Source of the DNA: Terriglobia bacterium
Lineage (GTDB): Bacteria > Acidobacteriota > Terriglobia > Bryobacterales > UBA6623
NCBI GenBank assembly: GCA_009841225.1
Contig: VXMF01000055.1
Span: forward strand, 117,400-181,399
Direction of reading: 5' to 3'
Length of the DNA stretch: 64,000 nt
Positions within the stretch are counted from its first letter, which is position 1, and each line of letters starts with the position of its first letter. The position numbers and the translations under genes are program-made. Below are positions 26,736 through 35,505 of this stretch, piece after piece. The notes beneath the pieces are model-generated. The model saw nothing but the letters and a program-made list of their open reading frames with translations, had not been told where the DNA came from and made no database searches.

Positions 26736-29051
26736 ATGCGCTGGCTGACAACGATCGCACTCGTGATTTCATGCGCCGCCTGCAATGGCGGTCCGGAGTC
26801 GGCCCAATCGCTGAGAGACGAGGCTGACAGGCGCCTGGCCCAGATCGAAGGCACCATATCGCTTGCCGGGCTCGATCAATCGGTGGAGATCCTGCGGGAT
26901 CGCTGGGGTGTGGCCCACATCTACGCGGAGACCGTTCACGACCTCTTCTTTGCGCAAGGCTTCGTTGCCGCCCAAGACCGGCTCTACCAGATCGAGATCT
27001 GGCGAAGAACCGGTTCGGGAGAACTCGCCGAGATCTTCGGCCCGGACTACGTCTCGCGCGATCGAATCGCTCGCCTGGTGCGCTATCGCGGCGACATGGA
27101 GGCTGAATGGGCGAGCTACTCGCCCCACTCCAAGGAGATCGCCGAAGCGTTTACTTCCGGAATCAACGCGTACGTCGATCGCAATCGTGACAACCTTCCG
27201 ATCGAATTCGAGCTATTGGACTTCGAGCCCGGTGTCTGGAAACCGGAGCATGTGCTGCTGCGGGTTGCCGGGCTGTTGATGGTACGGAATATCAGCCAGG
27301 AGATCGCACGCGCCAAGATGGTCTCTCAACTCGGCATCGATGAGACACAGCGCTGGTATCCGACCGATCCAGCGCGAGAGCTGCGGCCCGATCCCGATGT
27401 CGACCTGGCGGGAATCGATGACCGCGTTACAAGCGAATACCGCCGGGCCGTCAGCATTCCCGTGCTTCACGATCAGGACGGCTCAAACAACTGGGTCGTC
27501 AGCTCGGAACTCAGCGCCTCGGGCGCGCCCTTGTTGGCGAGCGACCCACACCGGCCGGTGATCTTGCCTTCGTTGAGGTACGCAATACACCTCAACGGCC
27601 CGGGATGGAACGTGATCGGTTCTGGCGAGCCGGCCTTGCCCGGCGTCGCGATCGGCCACAACGACCGCGTCGGCTGGGGGTTCACGATCGTCCAGTACGA
27701 TCTTGCGGATCTCGTCGTGGAGAGGACCAACCCTGAGAACCGACGGCAATACCTGCTCCAAGGCAAATGGCTCGACATGGAGATCGAGCGCGAGGAAGTG
27801 AGGGTCAAGGGACGAAGCCAGCCGGAAGAGGTCGAACTCGCGTTCACGCGCAACGGCCCGGTCATCTGGGCGGATCCTGAGAGCGATAGGGTGGTCGCGC
27901 TGCGCTGGGCCGGGCAGGAACCTGGCACGGCCGGCTACCTCGGCAGCTTGGCCCTCGACCAAGTCCGGGACTGGGAGGGCTTCGTCGAGGCAATGCGGGC
28001 CTGGAAGGTCCCCGCCGAAAATATCGTCTACGCCGACGTGGACGGCAATATCGGCTGGGTTGCCGCCGGCCTCATGCCAGTGAGAGAGGGTTGGTCCGGA
28101 TTGCTGCCAGTCCCTGGCCATACCGGCCGCTACAGCTGGAGCAAGTTTCTCGACGTCGAGGACCTACCGCAATTGGTCAACCCCGAGAGCGGATACATCG
28201 CGACCGCGAACCACAATATCGTTCCCGATGGGTACACGCACGATCTAGGGTTCGATTGGTCGGCCCCATACCGCATTGAACGGATCGACGAAGTCTTGGC
28301 GCGCGGTGGCAGGTTCACAATCGAAGACTTCCAGGCATTGCAACTGGACGAGACCTCCCTGCCGGCCCGCCAGCTTGTTGGAATGTTGAGGGAATCTTCC
28401 GGCGGTCCATCCAAGGCTTCCGCGATCTTCGATGGCTGGGATTTCGTCCTAGACGTCGAATCCAATCAAGCTGCGCTATTCGAGGCTTGGGTGAAGCGCC
28501 TTCCTGCCAAGTACATCGAGGCCCAGGCCCCGCCGTCCTCGCGCGGACTGATCGCTCGCTACCTGCAGCTTCCTACACTGCTCAATGGGCTGCGCACGAT
28601 CCCGAGAGAGCAGCGGAACCGGATCCTGTCCGAGTCTCTCGACGAGGCTTTCGCGGAGCTAGCGTCGAGCCTCGGAGGAGACCCCGCAGGCTGGAGGTGG
28701 GGAGATCTGCACCAAATCAGTTTCCGGCACCCGCTATCCAACACGCCCGCAAGGAAGGCGGTGCTGGATCTGGGCCCCGTACGGCGGGGCGGGGACGGAA
28801 ACACGCCCAATGCGACGCGCGGCCCAGGGTACTCTCAGTCCAGCGGAGCTTCCTACCGCCACATACTCGACCTGGCCGACTGGGACCGGTCGGTCTTCAC
28901 CAGCACGCCGGGGCAGTCCGGCCAGCCCGGCAGCCCACACTACGACGACTTGCTGCCGACATGGGCGGAGGGGCGCTACGTCCCGCTCGTGTACAGTCGC
29001 TCGGCCGTGGAAGAGAACACCGCTCACCGGCTCTTGCTCGAGCCTGAATAG
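26736..29051 (+). CDS. Penicillin acylase family Ntn-hydrolase
   Basis: A 771-residue self-processing amidohydrolase (PF01804). The beta-subunit nucleophile serine is S250 in QDGSNNWVVS, where autocleavage after G249 is expected; SDPHRP and VGWGFT follow as in the family. A lipoprotein-like signal (LVISCAAC) directs it to the periplasm. Family enzymes cleave N-acyl amides, including acyl-homoserine lactones, acyl-amino acids and penicillins; the natural substrate is unknown. No Shine-Dalgarno is seen and a -10-like box sits 9 nt upstream. It follows the PepSY-like pair by 96 nt. Confidence 0.92.
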   Translation: MRWLTTIALVISCAACNGGPESAQSLRDEADRRLAQIEGTISLAGLDQSVEILRDRWGVAHIYAETVHDLFFAQGFVAAQDRLYQIEIWRRTGSGELAEIFGPDYVSRDRIARLVRYRGDMEAEWASYSPHSKEIAEAFTSGINAYVDRNRDNLPIEFELLDFEPGVWKPEHVLLRVAGLLMVRNISQEIARAKMVSQLGIDETQRWYPTDPARELRPDPDVDLAGIDDRVTSEYRRAVSIPVLHDQDGSNNWVVSSELSASGAPLLASDPHRPVILPSLRYAIHLNGPGWNVIGSGEPALPGVAIGHNDRVGWGFTIVQYDLADLVVERTNPENRRQYLLQGKWLDMEIEREEVRVKGRSQPEEVELAFTRNGPVIWADPESDRVVALRWAGQEPGTAGYLGSLALDQVRDWEGFVEAMRAWKVPAENIVYADVDGNIGWVAAGLMPVREGWSGLLPVPGHTGRYSWSKFLDVEDLPQLVNPESGYIATANHNIVPDGYTHDLGFDWSAPYRIERIDEVLARGGRFTIEDFQALQLDETSLPARQLVGMLRESSGGPSKASAIFDGWDFVLDVESNQAALFEAWVKRLPAKYIEAQAPPSSRGLIARYLQLPTLLNGLRTIPREQRNRILSESLDEAFAELASSLGGDPAGWRWGDLHQISFRHPLSNTPARKAVLDLGPVRRGGDGNTPNATRGPGYSQSSGASYRHILDLADWDRSVFTSTPGQSGQPGSPHYDDLLPTWAEGRYVPLVYSRSAVEENTAHRLLLEPE

Positions 29052-29281
29052 CGGGAAGCCTGCAGGAGGCTTTGGGTCGAAGCGGACGTCCGCCCCAAGG
29101 CGAAGCACAGGTCTACTCGGTTCTCGAGAGCAGCCGGGCGGTCAAAGGACTCGCGATCGCCAGCCAGCCTTGCATCCGGAGCCGAATCGCGGCCGCGACG
29201 GACCGCGCAAGGCGATCCGTGCTGCAGGTGAAACATCGCTGCGCAAATGCACCGCTGGGTTTCCGGACGCCCCGACACCGC

Positions 29282-29287
29282 TACAAT
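29282..29287 (+). promoter_or_regulatory. Candidate -10 box (TACAAT) of gldA
   Basis: TACAAT ends 7 nt before the ATG at 29295, the spacing expected for a leaderless mRNA. No Shine-Dalgarno is present in the short gap. Confidence 0.4.
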
Positions 29288-29294
29288 CCTCTGC

Positions 29295-30407
29295 ATGCTG
29301 TCCGTGTTCTCCTCCCCATCGCGCTATACGCAAGGTCCGAACGCCACGCTTTCCTTGGGATCGGAGATGAAGCGCATAGGACTGCAGGGGCCGGCGCTCG
29401 TGCTCGCGGGCAGGAGTCCGGCGAAACGTCTCTCCGGGACGTGGCAACAGGCCTTCGGTGACGCAGGCCTCGCTTACAAGGTGCATCCGTTCGGCGGAGA
29501 ATGCAGCCACAAGGAGATCGAGGACGTCAAGCAGGTCGCGCGGGAGGCGGGGGCCAACGTCATCGTCGGGGCGGGCGGCGGCAAAGTGCTAGACACTGCG
29601 CGCGCCGTGGCCTCTGAGTTGGACCTAGCCGTAGTGAACTGCCCGACCGTGGCTTCGAGCGACGCCCCGTGCTCGGCCCTGTCCGTGCTTTATGACGAGG
29701 AGGGGCGGGTCGTAGACTACCGCGTCTACGGCCGCAACCCGGACCTTGTCCTAGTCGACACCACGGTGATCGCCTGCGCGCCGCCCCGGCTGCTGGCGGC
29801 AGGCATGGGAGATGCACTGGCCACCGTGTTTGAAGCACGAACCTGTGTCGAGGGCCACGTCCGCAACATGCGCGGCGGTGCTTCCACCCGCAGTGCCCTA
29901 GCTCTCGCGGAACTGTGCTACCGGACCTTGATAGAAGACGGCCGGGATGCGTTCGCCGCCACTCAGCAGCAGGCTGTCACGCCCGCACTGGAGCGGCTCG
30001 TCGAGGCCAACACGCTGCTCTCCGGACTTGGATTCGAATCCTCGGGGCTCGCTGCCGCGCATTCGGTTCACAACGGACTCACGGTCGCCGACGGCACGCA
30101 CGCGTTTTTCCACGGCGAGAAGGTAGCATTCGGCACCCTCGTTCAACTTGTGCTGGAAGGCAAGGCCAGCAGCATGCTCGCCGAGGTCATGGCTTTTTGC
30201 CGGTCCGTCGGCCTGCCCATCACGTTGGCCGACATCGGCCTTGGGGACTGTGACCGCGAGGAACTCGGCCGCGTGGCCAAGCGCACTATAGCCAAGGGCG
30301 AGACGATCCACAACGAGCCGTTCGAGGTCAACCCCGGCATGGTCGCAGACGCCATACTCGCAGCCGATGCGATCGGTCGGCGGTGGGACCGCGACCACGC
30401 CGCATAG
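29295..30407 (+). CDS. gldA: Glycerol dehydrogenase family (iron/zinc alcohol dehydrogenase)
   Basis: A 370-residue NAD-dependent polyol dehydrogenase. The metal ligands are D173 in GMGDALAT, H256 in GLAAAHSVHNGL and H273 in AFFHGEKVAFG, the GldA pattern; the nucleotide-binding loop is VGAGGGKVLDTA. It would oxidise glycerol to dihydroxyacetone or act on a related diol. The ATG at 29295 is chosen because residues upstream are unconserved and a TACAAT box lies 7 nt before it. Glycerol kinase is also in the window (49330) but not adjacent. Confidence 0.92.
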   Translation: MLSVFSSPSRYTQGPNATLSLGSEMKRIGLQGPALVLAGRSPAKRLSGTWQQAFGDAGLAYKVHPFGGECSHKEIEDVKQVAREAGANVIVGAGGGKVLDTARAVASELDLAVVNCPTVASSDAPCSALSVLYDEEGRVVDYRVYGRNPDLVLVDTTVIACAPPRLLAAGMGDALATVFEARTCVEGHVRNMRGGASTRSALALAELCYRTLIEDGRDAFAATQQQAVTPALERLVEANTLLSGLGFESSGLAAAHSVHNGLTVADGTHAFFHGEKVAFGTLVQLVLEGKASSMLAEVMAFCRSVGLPITLADIGLGDCDREELGRVAKRTIAKGETIHNEPFEVNPGMVADAILAADAIGRRWDRDHAA

Positions 30408-30449
30408 CGCATCCCGATTGGCACTGCGCGAAGCGAGCGCGGCCATCCC

Positions 30450-31286
30450 TCAGCGCTCGATCTGTGCGGTTTCCTTGACCCATCCGCCGATCGCGGCGTG
30501 GCTTTCCTTGACCCGGATGACATCCCCGTCCAAGAACGTCACGAACACGATCTCGCCGGGGGGCTCTCCGTAGATCCAATCCTCGGTCTCGACACCTTCT
30601 TTGAAGTCACGGATCTTCTTCGTCGGCCTACCCTTCGCTAGCAGCACCATTTCCTTGTCCATGCCTTCAATGACCTCGTTCCTCTCGATCGCCTCGCGGT
30701 ATTTCACGTCGATCTTGTCAAGATAGAGTTCCGTCGCCGAACGCTGGTTGAAGTCCAATATCGGCTTGAGCATCTCCTTGAAATCCTCGGCAGTCTTGAC
30801 GGGCACACTCTCCGGAAAGACCAGGGCCAACTTGGTCCCGCCCGGCGCGTGAGTGTTCTGGGAAGCGCCCAGCGTCGTGCCGCGGCCCGCTGCCCCGGCA
30901 ACCTGGATACGGTGCCACCAGCGGCGCCCGCCGCCGATGCCGTGGTTGATCTCGAAGACTAGCTTCTTGCCGGCGAACTGCACGTTGGTGATCTGGACCA
31001 AATCGCCGAGCCTCGCCGCCGGCCCGAATTTCGTCATCGCCTCTGCCCACTGCCTGCGGTCATACTGGCCGCTGGGCCTAAACACCAAGGGCTTCTTGGA
31101 CCTAGGGATCTGGAGCTTGGCCGTGCCGTATTCGGCGTTCAGGTCACGAATCAACTGAGCCCGCTGTCCCGGCGTCAGCTTCTCGGTCTTCGCTCTCACC
31201 GACGGGGCGGCCAGACTCAGCGCCAACAGCGCGATCAATCCCGCCAAGACCTGTCGCGAGAAAGTCGCGATCTTCGTGCGGGGCAT
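30450..31286 (-). CDS. Secreted protein of unknown function with a possible BamE/SmpA-like C-terminus
   Basis: A 278-residue protein with a signal peptide (MPRTKIATFSRQVLAGLIALLALSLAA, starting at 31286). The middle contains FRPSGQYDRRQW and EINHGIGGGRRWWH. The C-terminal ~75 residues (GMDKEMVLLAKGRPTKK, then EDWIYGEPPGE and FVTFLDGDVIRV) follow the BamE/SmpA-OmlA pattern of GMt..EV...lG.P..., W.Y and F.dG.v. That suggests an envelope role, but the fold call is by eye. The start lies inside the end of the CPBP gene, an overlap of 143 bases in another frame. Confidence 0.7.
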   Translation of the reverse strand: MPRTKIATFSRQVLAGLIALLALSLAAPSVRAKTEKLTPGQRAQLIRDLNAEYGTAKLQIPRSKKPLVFRPSGQYDRRQWAEAMTKFGPAARLGDLVQITNVQFAGKKLVFEINHGIGGGRRWWHRIQVAGAAGRGTTLGASQNTHAPGGTKLALVFPESVPVKTAEDFKEMLKPILDFNQRSATELYLDKIDVKYREAIERNEVIEGMDKEMVLLAKGRPTKKIRDFKEGVETEDWIYGEPPGEIVFVTFLDGDVIRVKESHAAIGGWVKETAQIER

Positions 31287-32136
31287 CCCAGAGCATTGGT
31301 TCGGACGTACCGGATTCCGGGAGCCGCCAGACGATCGCCAGCAGGGCCAATGCCATGCCGGTCGCAAGCAGTCCGCCTTCGAATCCATAGTCGCCACCGG
31401 TGACCCATTCGGGTTGCCCGAGCCTGAGGTTCAAATCACTCAGCCTTATTGTAATGCCGGAGATGTTCACGCCAAGCACCGCCTGTGCGACATTCCAGCC
31501 GAGATGCAGGCCTGTAGCCAGCCATAGAGACCTTTGCCGAACAACCGCCACACCGAAGACGGCTCCGAACAGCGCGGTGTTGCACGTCGCCAAGGCCGTA
31601 ATGCCGGGATTCGCCCCGTGCAGGGCAGCGAAACCGGCGGAAGTCAGGACGACGGCTCCAGCAGGCCCCAGCGCCCGGGCCAGACACTGCAGCAGCAGGC
31701 CCCGCGCGAACAGCTCCTCGCCGGTAGCGCCGACCGCCAGCAGCGCGAGCCCCAACACAGGCATCGCCCGCAGGTCGAATCGAAGTGCTTCGGCCTCGAT
31801 CGGCACCCACCGGGCCCAGCCGAGTGGCAACGCCACGAGCACTAGGGCGCCGCAGCCGAGGAGCCCCATGACCAGCCCTAGCGGAACGCCTCGGCCCGCG
31901 CCGGGCCCCAGCCCGACCCGCCGCCAGCTGGCGCGGGGCAGAAAGGCCACGGTTAGGGCGGTGACGGTCACCGTGCCGAATAGCAACGGCACAGTGCCGA
32001 GTACCAACTGGTGATCCGAAAGCGATGCCAGCGCCAACGCCACAAGGCTCGCGCAGACATAGGTGTTGAACACGGTCAGTACGGCCAGACCGAGATATTT
32101 CAGCCGCTCTCTTAGCGCTACCACGTGGTCGGGCAT
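31144..32136 (-). CDS. CPBP-family intramembrane metalloprotease (Abi/CAAX protease)
   Basis: A 330-residue polytopic protein. The CPBP motifs are GEELFARGLLLQ (EExxxR), FAALHG and HLGWNVAQ, the putative metal-binding glutamate and histidine residues. Members process prenylated proteins, bacteriocin-related peptides or other membrane substrates; some confer immunity. The hydrophilic tail of ~45 residues after the last helix overlaps the signal-peptide region of the next gene by 143 bases. The ATG at 32136 precedes the first helix; no clear ribosome site. Confidence 0.88.
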   Translation of the reverse strand: MPDHVVALRERLKYLGLAVLTVFNTYVCASLVALALASLSDHQLVLGTVPLLFGTVTVTALTVAFLPRASWRRVGLGPGAGRGVPLGLVMGLLGCGALVLVALPLGWARWVPIEAEALRFDLRAMPVLGLALLAVGATGEELFARGLLLQCLARALGPAGAVVLTSAGFAALHGANPGITALATCNTALFGAVFGVAVVRQRSLWLATGLHLGWNVAQAVLGVNISGITIRLSDLNLRLGQPEWVTGGDYGFEGGLLATGMALALLAIVWRLPESGTSEPMLWDAPHEDRDFLATGLGGIDRAVGAESGRPVGESEDREADAGTAGSVDS

Positions 32137-32255
32137 CGGCGGTTTCGTTCCACGGTACAGTCAGGCTCTGCGTGATGGCAACCGCCCGGCGCATCGGCCT
32201 CCGACAACGCTCTCGCCACTGCAACTCCAACCGCACGATTGCCTAGCAGCCGTGA

Positions 32256-32285
32256 TTGACAGGCGGACTTTTGACCGCCTATGCT
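32256..32285 (+). promoter_or_regulatory. sigma-70-like promoter of rpsT
   Basis: TTGACA (32256-32261), 18-nt spacer, TATGCT (32280-32285). The spacer has inverted arms AGGCGG and CCGCCT at its edges, which could be an operator. Transcription would start near 32292, about 9 nt before the rpsT ATG at 32301. Confidence 0.7.
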
Positions 32286-32300
32286 CGAAGTAGAAAACGC

Positions 32301-32579
32301 ATGGCCAACCATAAGTCAGCAATCAAGCGCATCCGGCAAACGGCGCGCCGGACCGCCCGCAACCGGGCGGCCAAGAGTCAGCTTCGCACCAAGCTGAAGA
32401 AGTTCCGCGCCGCCGTAGATGGCCAGGGAGACGCCTCGGCCACAGATCTGCTCGACTCGACAGTAGGCTTGATCGACCGTTCCGTCCGCAAGGGCGTGTT
32501 GCATCGGAACAAAGCCAACCGCCTGAAATCTTCCGTCGCGCGGGCCGCCAACAAGACTGCCCAAGCTCCTTCGTCATAG
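32301..32579 (+). CDS. rpsT: 30S ribosomal protein S20
   Basis: A 92-residue, lysine- and arginine-rich protein starting MANHKSAIKRIRQTAR, the hallmark of S20, which binds 16S rRNA in the body of the small subunit. The conserved DRSVRKGVLHRNKANRLKSS segment is present. The frame is open back to a TTG at 32256, but that is the -35 box, so the ATG at 32301 is the start. It converges with holA, the two being only 46 nt apart, a familiar pairing. Confidence 0.97.
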   Translation: MANHKSAIKRIRQTARRTARNRAAKSQLRTKLKKFRAAVDGQGDASATDLLDSTVGLIDRSVRKGVLHRNKANRLKSSVARAANKTAQAPSS

Positions 32580-32625
32580 CCGCCTCCGGCATTCAGCCGG
32601 CCGTCCCGAACTAGAAGAGCCGCGC

Positions 32626-33681
32626 TCAGCGGGTCAGCTTCATGACCAGCGCTTCCATCAGGACGCGGTCGTCCGGCCGCGCGCTGCGCAAGCCGCGGTC
32701 CACTTCGAACAGCTCGATCAGCGCCGCCCGCAACTCGTCGGCGCGATAGCGCGAGACGATGCCCTCGAGCTGCCTGGCCCGCATGGGCCACACCTTGATT
32801 CCGAGGCCGGGCAGGTCCCGGCGAATCTCACGGGCGCTGCCGGCACCGACCTCCTTGGCGGCCAAAGCCTGCCGGAACAGAGTGGCCAGGGCGCTCACTT
32901 GCAGGCCCCAGTACATCCCCGCCTTGGCCATTGTGTCGAGGACCTCCAACGCCCGCGCCCGGTCGCGATCAGCGATGGCGTCCGAGAATTCGTACATTCC
33001 GCGCTGTCTCGCTTCAGGCACCAACAAGGCCAGGTCGTCCGAAGTGACCTCGCGCGCATCGCCGACGTATAGTTTCAGCTTTGCCAACTCGCTCTCGAGG
33101 CGAAACGCATCCGCGCCGAGCATCTCGATCAACTCGGCCAGCACCGCCTGCGGAACTCTCAGCGACATCCGCTTGGCCAGCACTTGCCCGACATACAGGG
33201 CATCGGATTCGCTCAAGGGCTTGAAGTCGACTCTTTCAGGCACAGACGCATAGAACTTCGCCAGCCGCTCCAACTTGGCGCTGTCGTCACGGTCGTCCCA
33301 GCGGTGCTTGGTCGCCTCGATCAGCACGACCACGTCAGGAAGCGGATCCCTGAAGTATGCCTCTAGCCCAGCCTTCTCCTGCTTGCCCTCGTTGGTCGCG
33401 ATTCGGGGCAAGACCTGGTCGGCGTTGCGCGCGACGACCAGCCGGGCGCCGCCGAACAACGACGGTGTCAGTACCTCCTCGATGAGATCGCCGAGACGGT
33501 CGTCCTTCAGGTCGAGCTCGACGACCGAACCCTCGTCAGGGTCCGGCCCGAGCAGGGCGCTGCGAAGGAATTCGGCACACCGTGCGCGGTAGAATGGCTC
33601 GGCACCCAAGAAGAGGTAGCCCGGGGCAGGTCTGGCCCCTTTTTTGAGCCGGCCGCTCAGTTCCTTCGGGCTCAAACACAC
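32626..33681 (-). CDS. holA: DNA polymerase III subunit delta
   Basis: A 351-residue clamp-loader delta subunit. N-terminal PGYLFLGAEPFYRARC and SLFGGARLVVARNAD, the middle VVLIEATKHRWDDRDDSAKL and C-terminal LEVLDTMAKAGMYWGLQVSALATLFRQ match HolA. It opens the sliding clamp during replication. The GTG at 33681 follows GAGGTGG by about 6 nt. It overlaps nothing and runs convergent to rpsT. Confidence 0.93.
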   Translation of the reverse strand: MCLSPKELSGRLKKGARPAPGYLFLGAEPFYRARCAEFLRSALLGPDPDEGSVVELDLKDDRLGDLIEEVLTPSLFGGARLVVARNADQVLPRIATNEGKQEKAGLEAYFRDPLPDVVVLIEATKHRWDDRDDSAKLERLAKFYASVPERVDFKPLSESDALYVGQVLAKRMSLRVPQAVLAELIEMLGADAFRLESELAKLKLYVGDAREVTSDDLALLVPEARQRGMYEFSDAIADRDRARALEVLDTMAKAGMYWGLQVSALATLFRQALAAKEVGAGSAREIRRDLPGLGIKVWPMRARQLEGIVSRYRADELRAALIELFEVDRGLRSARPDDRVLMEALVMKLTR

Positions 33682-33722
33682 ACCGTACCACCTCGTCCCA
33701 GGACGCCCCGGAGGAGCTTTCG

Positions 33723-34610
33723 ATGCGCACCGCCAAATTCTTCGCCGTCACGATGCTGCTTGCGGTCCCGATGTTGGGAGGAGACTCCGCCGAATTCGCG
33801 GCGTGGGTCTCGAGCCAGTACCGCGTCAGCCCGAACATCACATACAAGACTGCCAGCAACGCCGAGCAGAAACTCGACGTGTACTGGCACCGCGGCGAGC
33901 CCACTCCTCGGCCGACCGTGATTTACATCCACGGTGGCGGCTGGGTCGGCGGATCGAAGGAAAGCAGCGTGCTGGCAATCGCGCCGTACCTGGAAATGGG
34001 CTTCAATGCCGTGAACGTGGAATACCGCCTTGGCCGCGTGGCCCTCGCCCCCGCGGCTGTCGAGGACTGCCGCTGCGCCCTGCGCTGGGTCATTCGCAAC
34101 GCCGAGACATACGGCTTCGACACCAGCAAGCTGGTGGTGACCGGACGCTCCGCGGGCGGACACCTCTCCCTAACTACCGGAATGCTGCGAGCGGCGGCCG
34201 GCTTCGATGCCGAATGCATCTCATCCGGCGAGCCGCGGGTCGCGGCGATCGTGAACTACTACGGCATCACGGACGTGGCAGACCTGATGGCCGGCCGGCC
34301 GAACCAGAAGAGCTATGCCGTCAGGTGGCTTGGCAGCATGACCGACCGCAAGAAGATCGCCGACGCGGTCTCGCCCATCCACCATGTCCGGAATGACCTG
34401 CCGCCGGTTCTCACCATCCACGGAGACGCTGACAGGGTTGTGCCCTACTCGCATGCGGTGGAGTTGCATCGCCGCCTCGAAGCGGCCGGAACCAAGCACC
34501 GCCTGCATACCGTCAAGGGCGGCGGGCACGGCGGGTTCTCGAGCAAGCAGGTCGCAACGATCGACAAGACGATCCGCGACTTCCTTGCCGAGCAGGATCT
34601 GATGCCTTAG
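33723..34610 (+). CDS. Secreted alpha/beta-hydrolase esterase (HSL-like)
   Basis: A 295-residue esterase with a signal peptide (to about residue 20). The oxyanion HGGGW is at 70-74, the nucleophile S143 in TGRSAGGH, the acid D237 in IHGDADRV and the base H269 in GGGHGG. These are the features of BD-FAE or hormone-sensitive-lipase-like acetylesterases. A strong Shine-Dalgarno (GGAGGAG) precedes the ATG. It is divergent from holA by 41 nt and ends 10 nt before the converging aminotransferase. Confidence 0.9.
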   Translation: MRTAKFFAVTMLLAVPMLGGDSAEFAAWVSSQYRVSPNITYKTASNAEQKLDVYWHRGEPTPRPTVIYIHGGGWVGGSKESSVLAIAPYLEMGFNAVNVEYRLGRVALAPAAVEDCRCALRWVIRNAETYGFDTSKLVVTGRSAGGHLSLTTGMLRAAAGFDAECISSGEPRVAAIVNYYGITDVADLMAGRPNQKSYAVRWLGSMTDRKKIADAVSPIHHVRNDLPPVLTIHGDADRVVPYSHAVELHRRLEAAGTKHRLHTVKGGGHGGFSSKQVATIDKTIRDFLAEQDLMP

Positions 34611-34620
34611 CGGCCAAGGA

Positions 34621-35469
34621 TCACTGCACAGCTTTCAAGTACTTGTCGATATATTCACGCAAACGCAAACGCAAGCCGTGCATTACAGGCCAAGCTGTGA
34701 TCCTTAGCGATTGGTCGCCGATGCGAGTGACGGGCATGAGTTCCCGCGTGGACGAGGTGATGAACACCTCGTCGGCAGCGTAGAGATCGTCGGGATACAA
34801 CACCCGCTCCTTGACCGGCTCGCCAAGCTCTTCCAGCATCACTGCACGGGTGACGCCGGGCAGCGACCCGCTCGCGAGCGGAGGCGTGAGAGTCACGCCG
34901 TCCGTCACGGCGAACACATTGGCCGATGTACATTCAGACACCTCGCCGCGCTCGTTGAGCAGCAGGGCATCGGCGAAACCCGCTCGCTGGGCATTCTCGA
35001 ATAGCGTCAAGTTGTGCGCCCACGACAACGTCTTGGTCCCGGCGAACCGAGACTCGGAATCGCGGCCGTGGGGTTGCAGCGCGAGTTCAACGCTGCCGGG
35101 GTCAGGGCTCAAGTCGGCAGTGAACGCGACCACGTCTGACGCCCGGCCGGAGCCGGGGCCCTCGAACAGTCCGCCTTGGCTGCGCATCACGTTGACGCGC
35201 ATCTTCGCCTCGGGACAGCCGTTCCGAAGCACCAGCTCGATCAACCGCGACCGCAACTCGTCTCGACTCGGCGGCATCTGCACATGCAGCAGGGCGGCAT
35301 CGCGCGCCAAGCGCTCCCAGTGGCGCTCGAACGCGAACGGGATGCCTCGGTAGACGCGCAGCGTAGAGAAAACACCCCACCCGCTAAACAGTCCCACCTG
35401 TCCCGGGCGCAGGATAGCTTCGTCGCTCGGGACGATCGCATCGTTGTGGAGGACGAAGCGGTGAATCAC
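34621..35469 (-). CDS. Class IV aminotransferase (branched-chain or D-amino acid type)
   Basis: A 282-residue PLP fold-type IV enzyme. K146 in GTKTLSWAHN is the likely Schiff-base lysine and E179 in NERGEVSECTSANVF contacts the PLP ring. GSLPGVTRAVMLE and EVFITSSTRELMPV are also typical. It could be a branched-chain aminotransferase, a D-amino acid aminotransferase or aminodeoxychorismate lyase; the sequence alone does not choose. Followed 36 nt upstream by a hypothetical gene on the same strand. Confidence 0.88.
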   Translation of the reverse strand: MIHRFVLHNDAIVPSDEAILRPGQVGLFSGWGVFSTLRVYRGIPFAFERHWERLARDAALLHVQMPPSRDELRSRLIELVLRNGCPEAKMRVNVMRSQGGLFEGPGSGRASDVVAFTADLSPDPGSVELALQPHGRDSESRFAGTKTLSWAHNLTLFENAQRAGFADALLLNERGEVSECTSANVFAVTDGVTLTPPLASGSLPGVTRAVMLEELGEPVKERVLYPDDLYAADEVFITSSTRELMPVTRIGDQSLRITAWPVMHGLRLRLREYIDKYLKAVQ

Positions 35470-35505
35470 CCTCTCATTATGCGTCTGGCCGCGGAACGCC
35501 CGATG

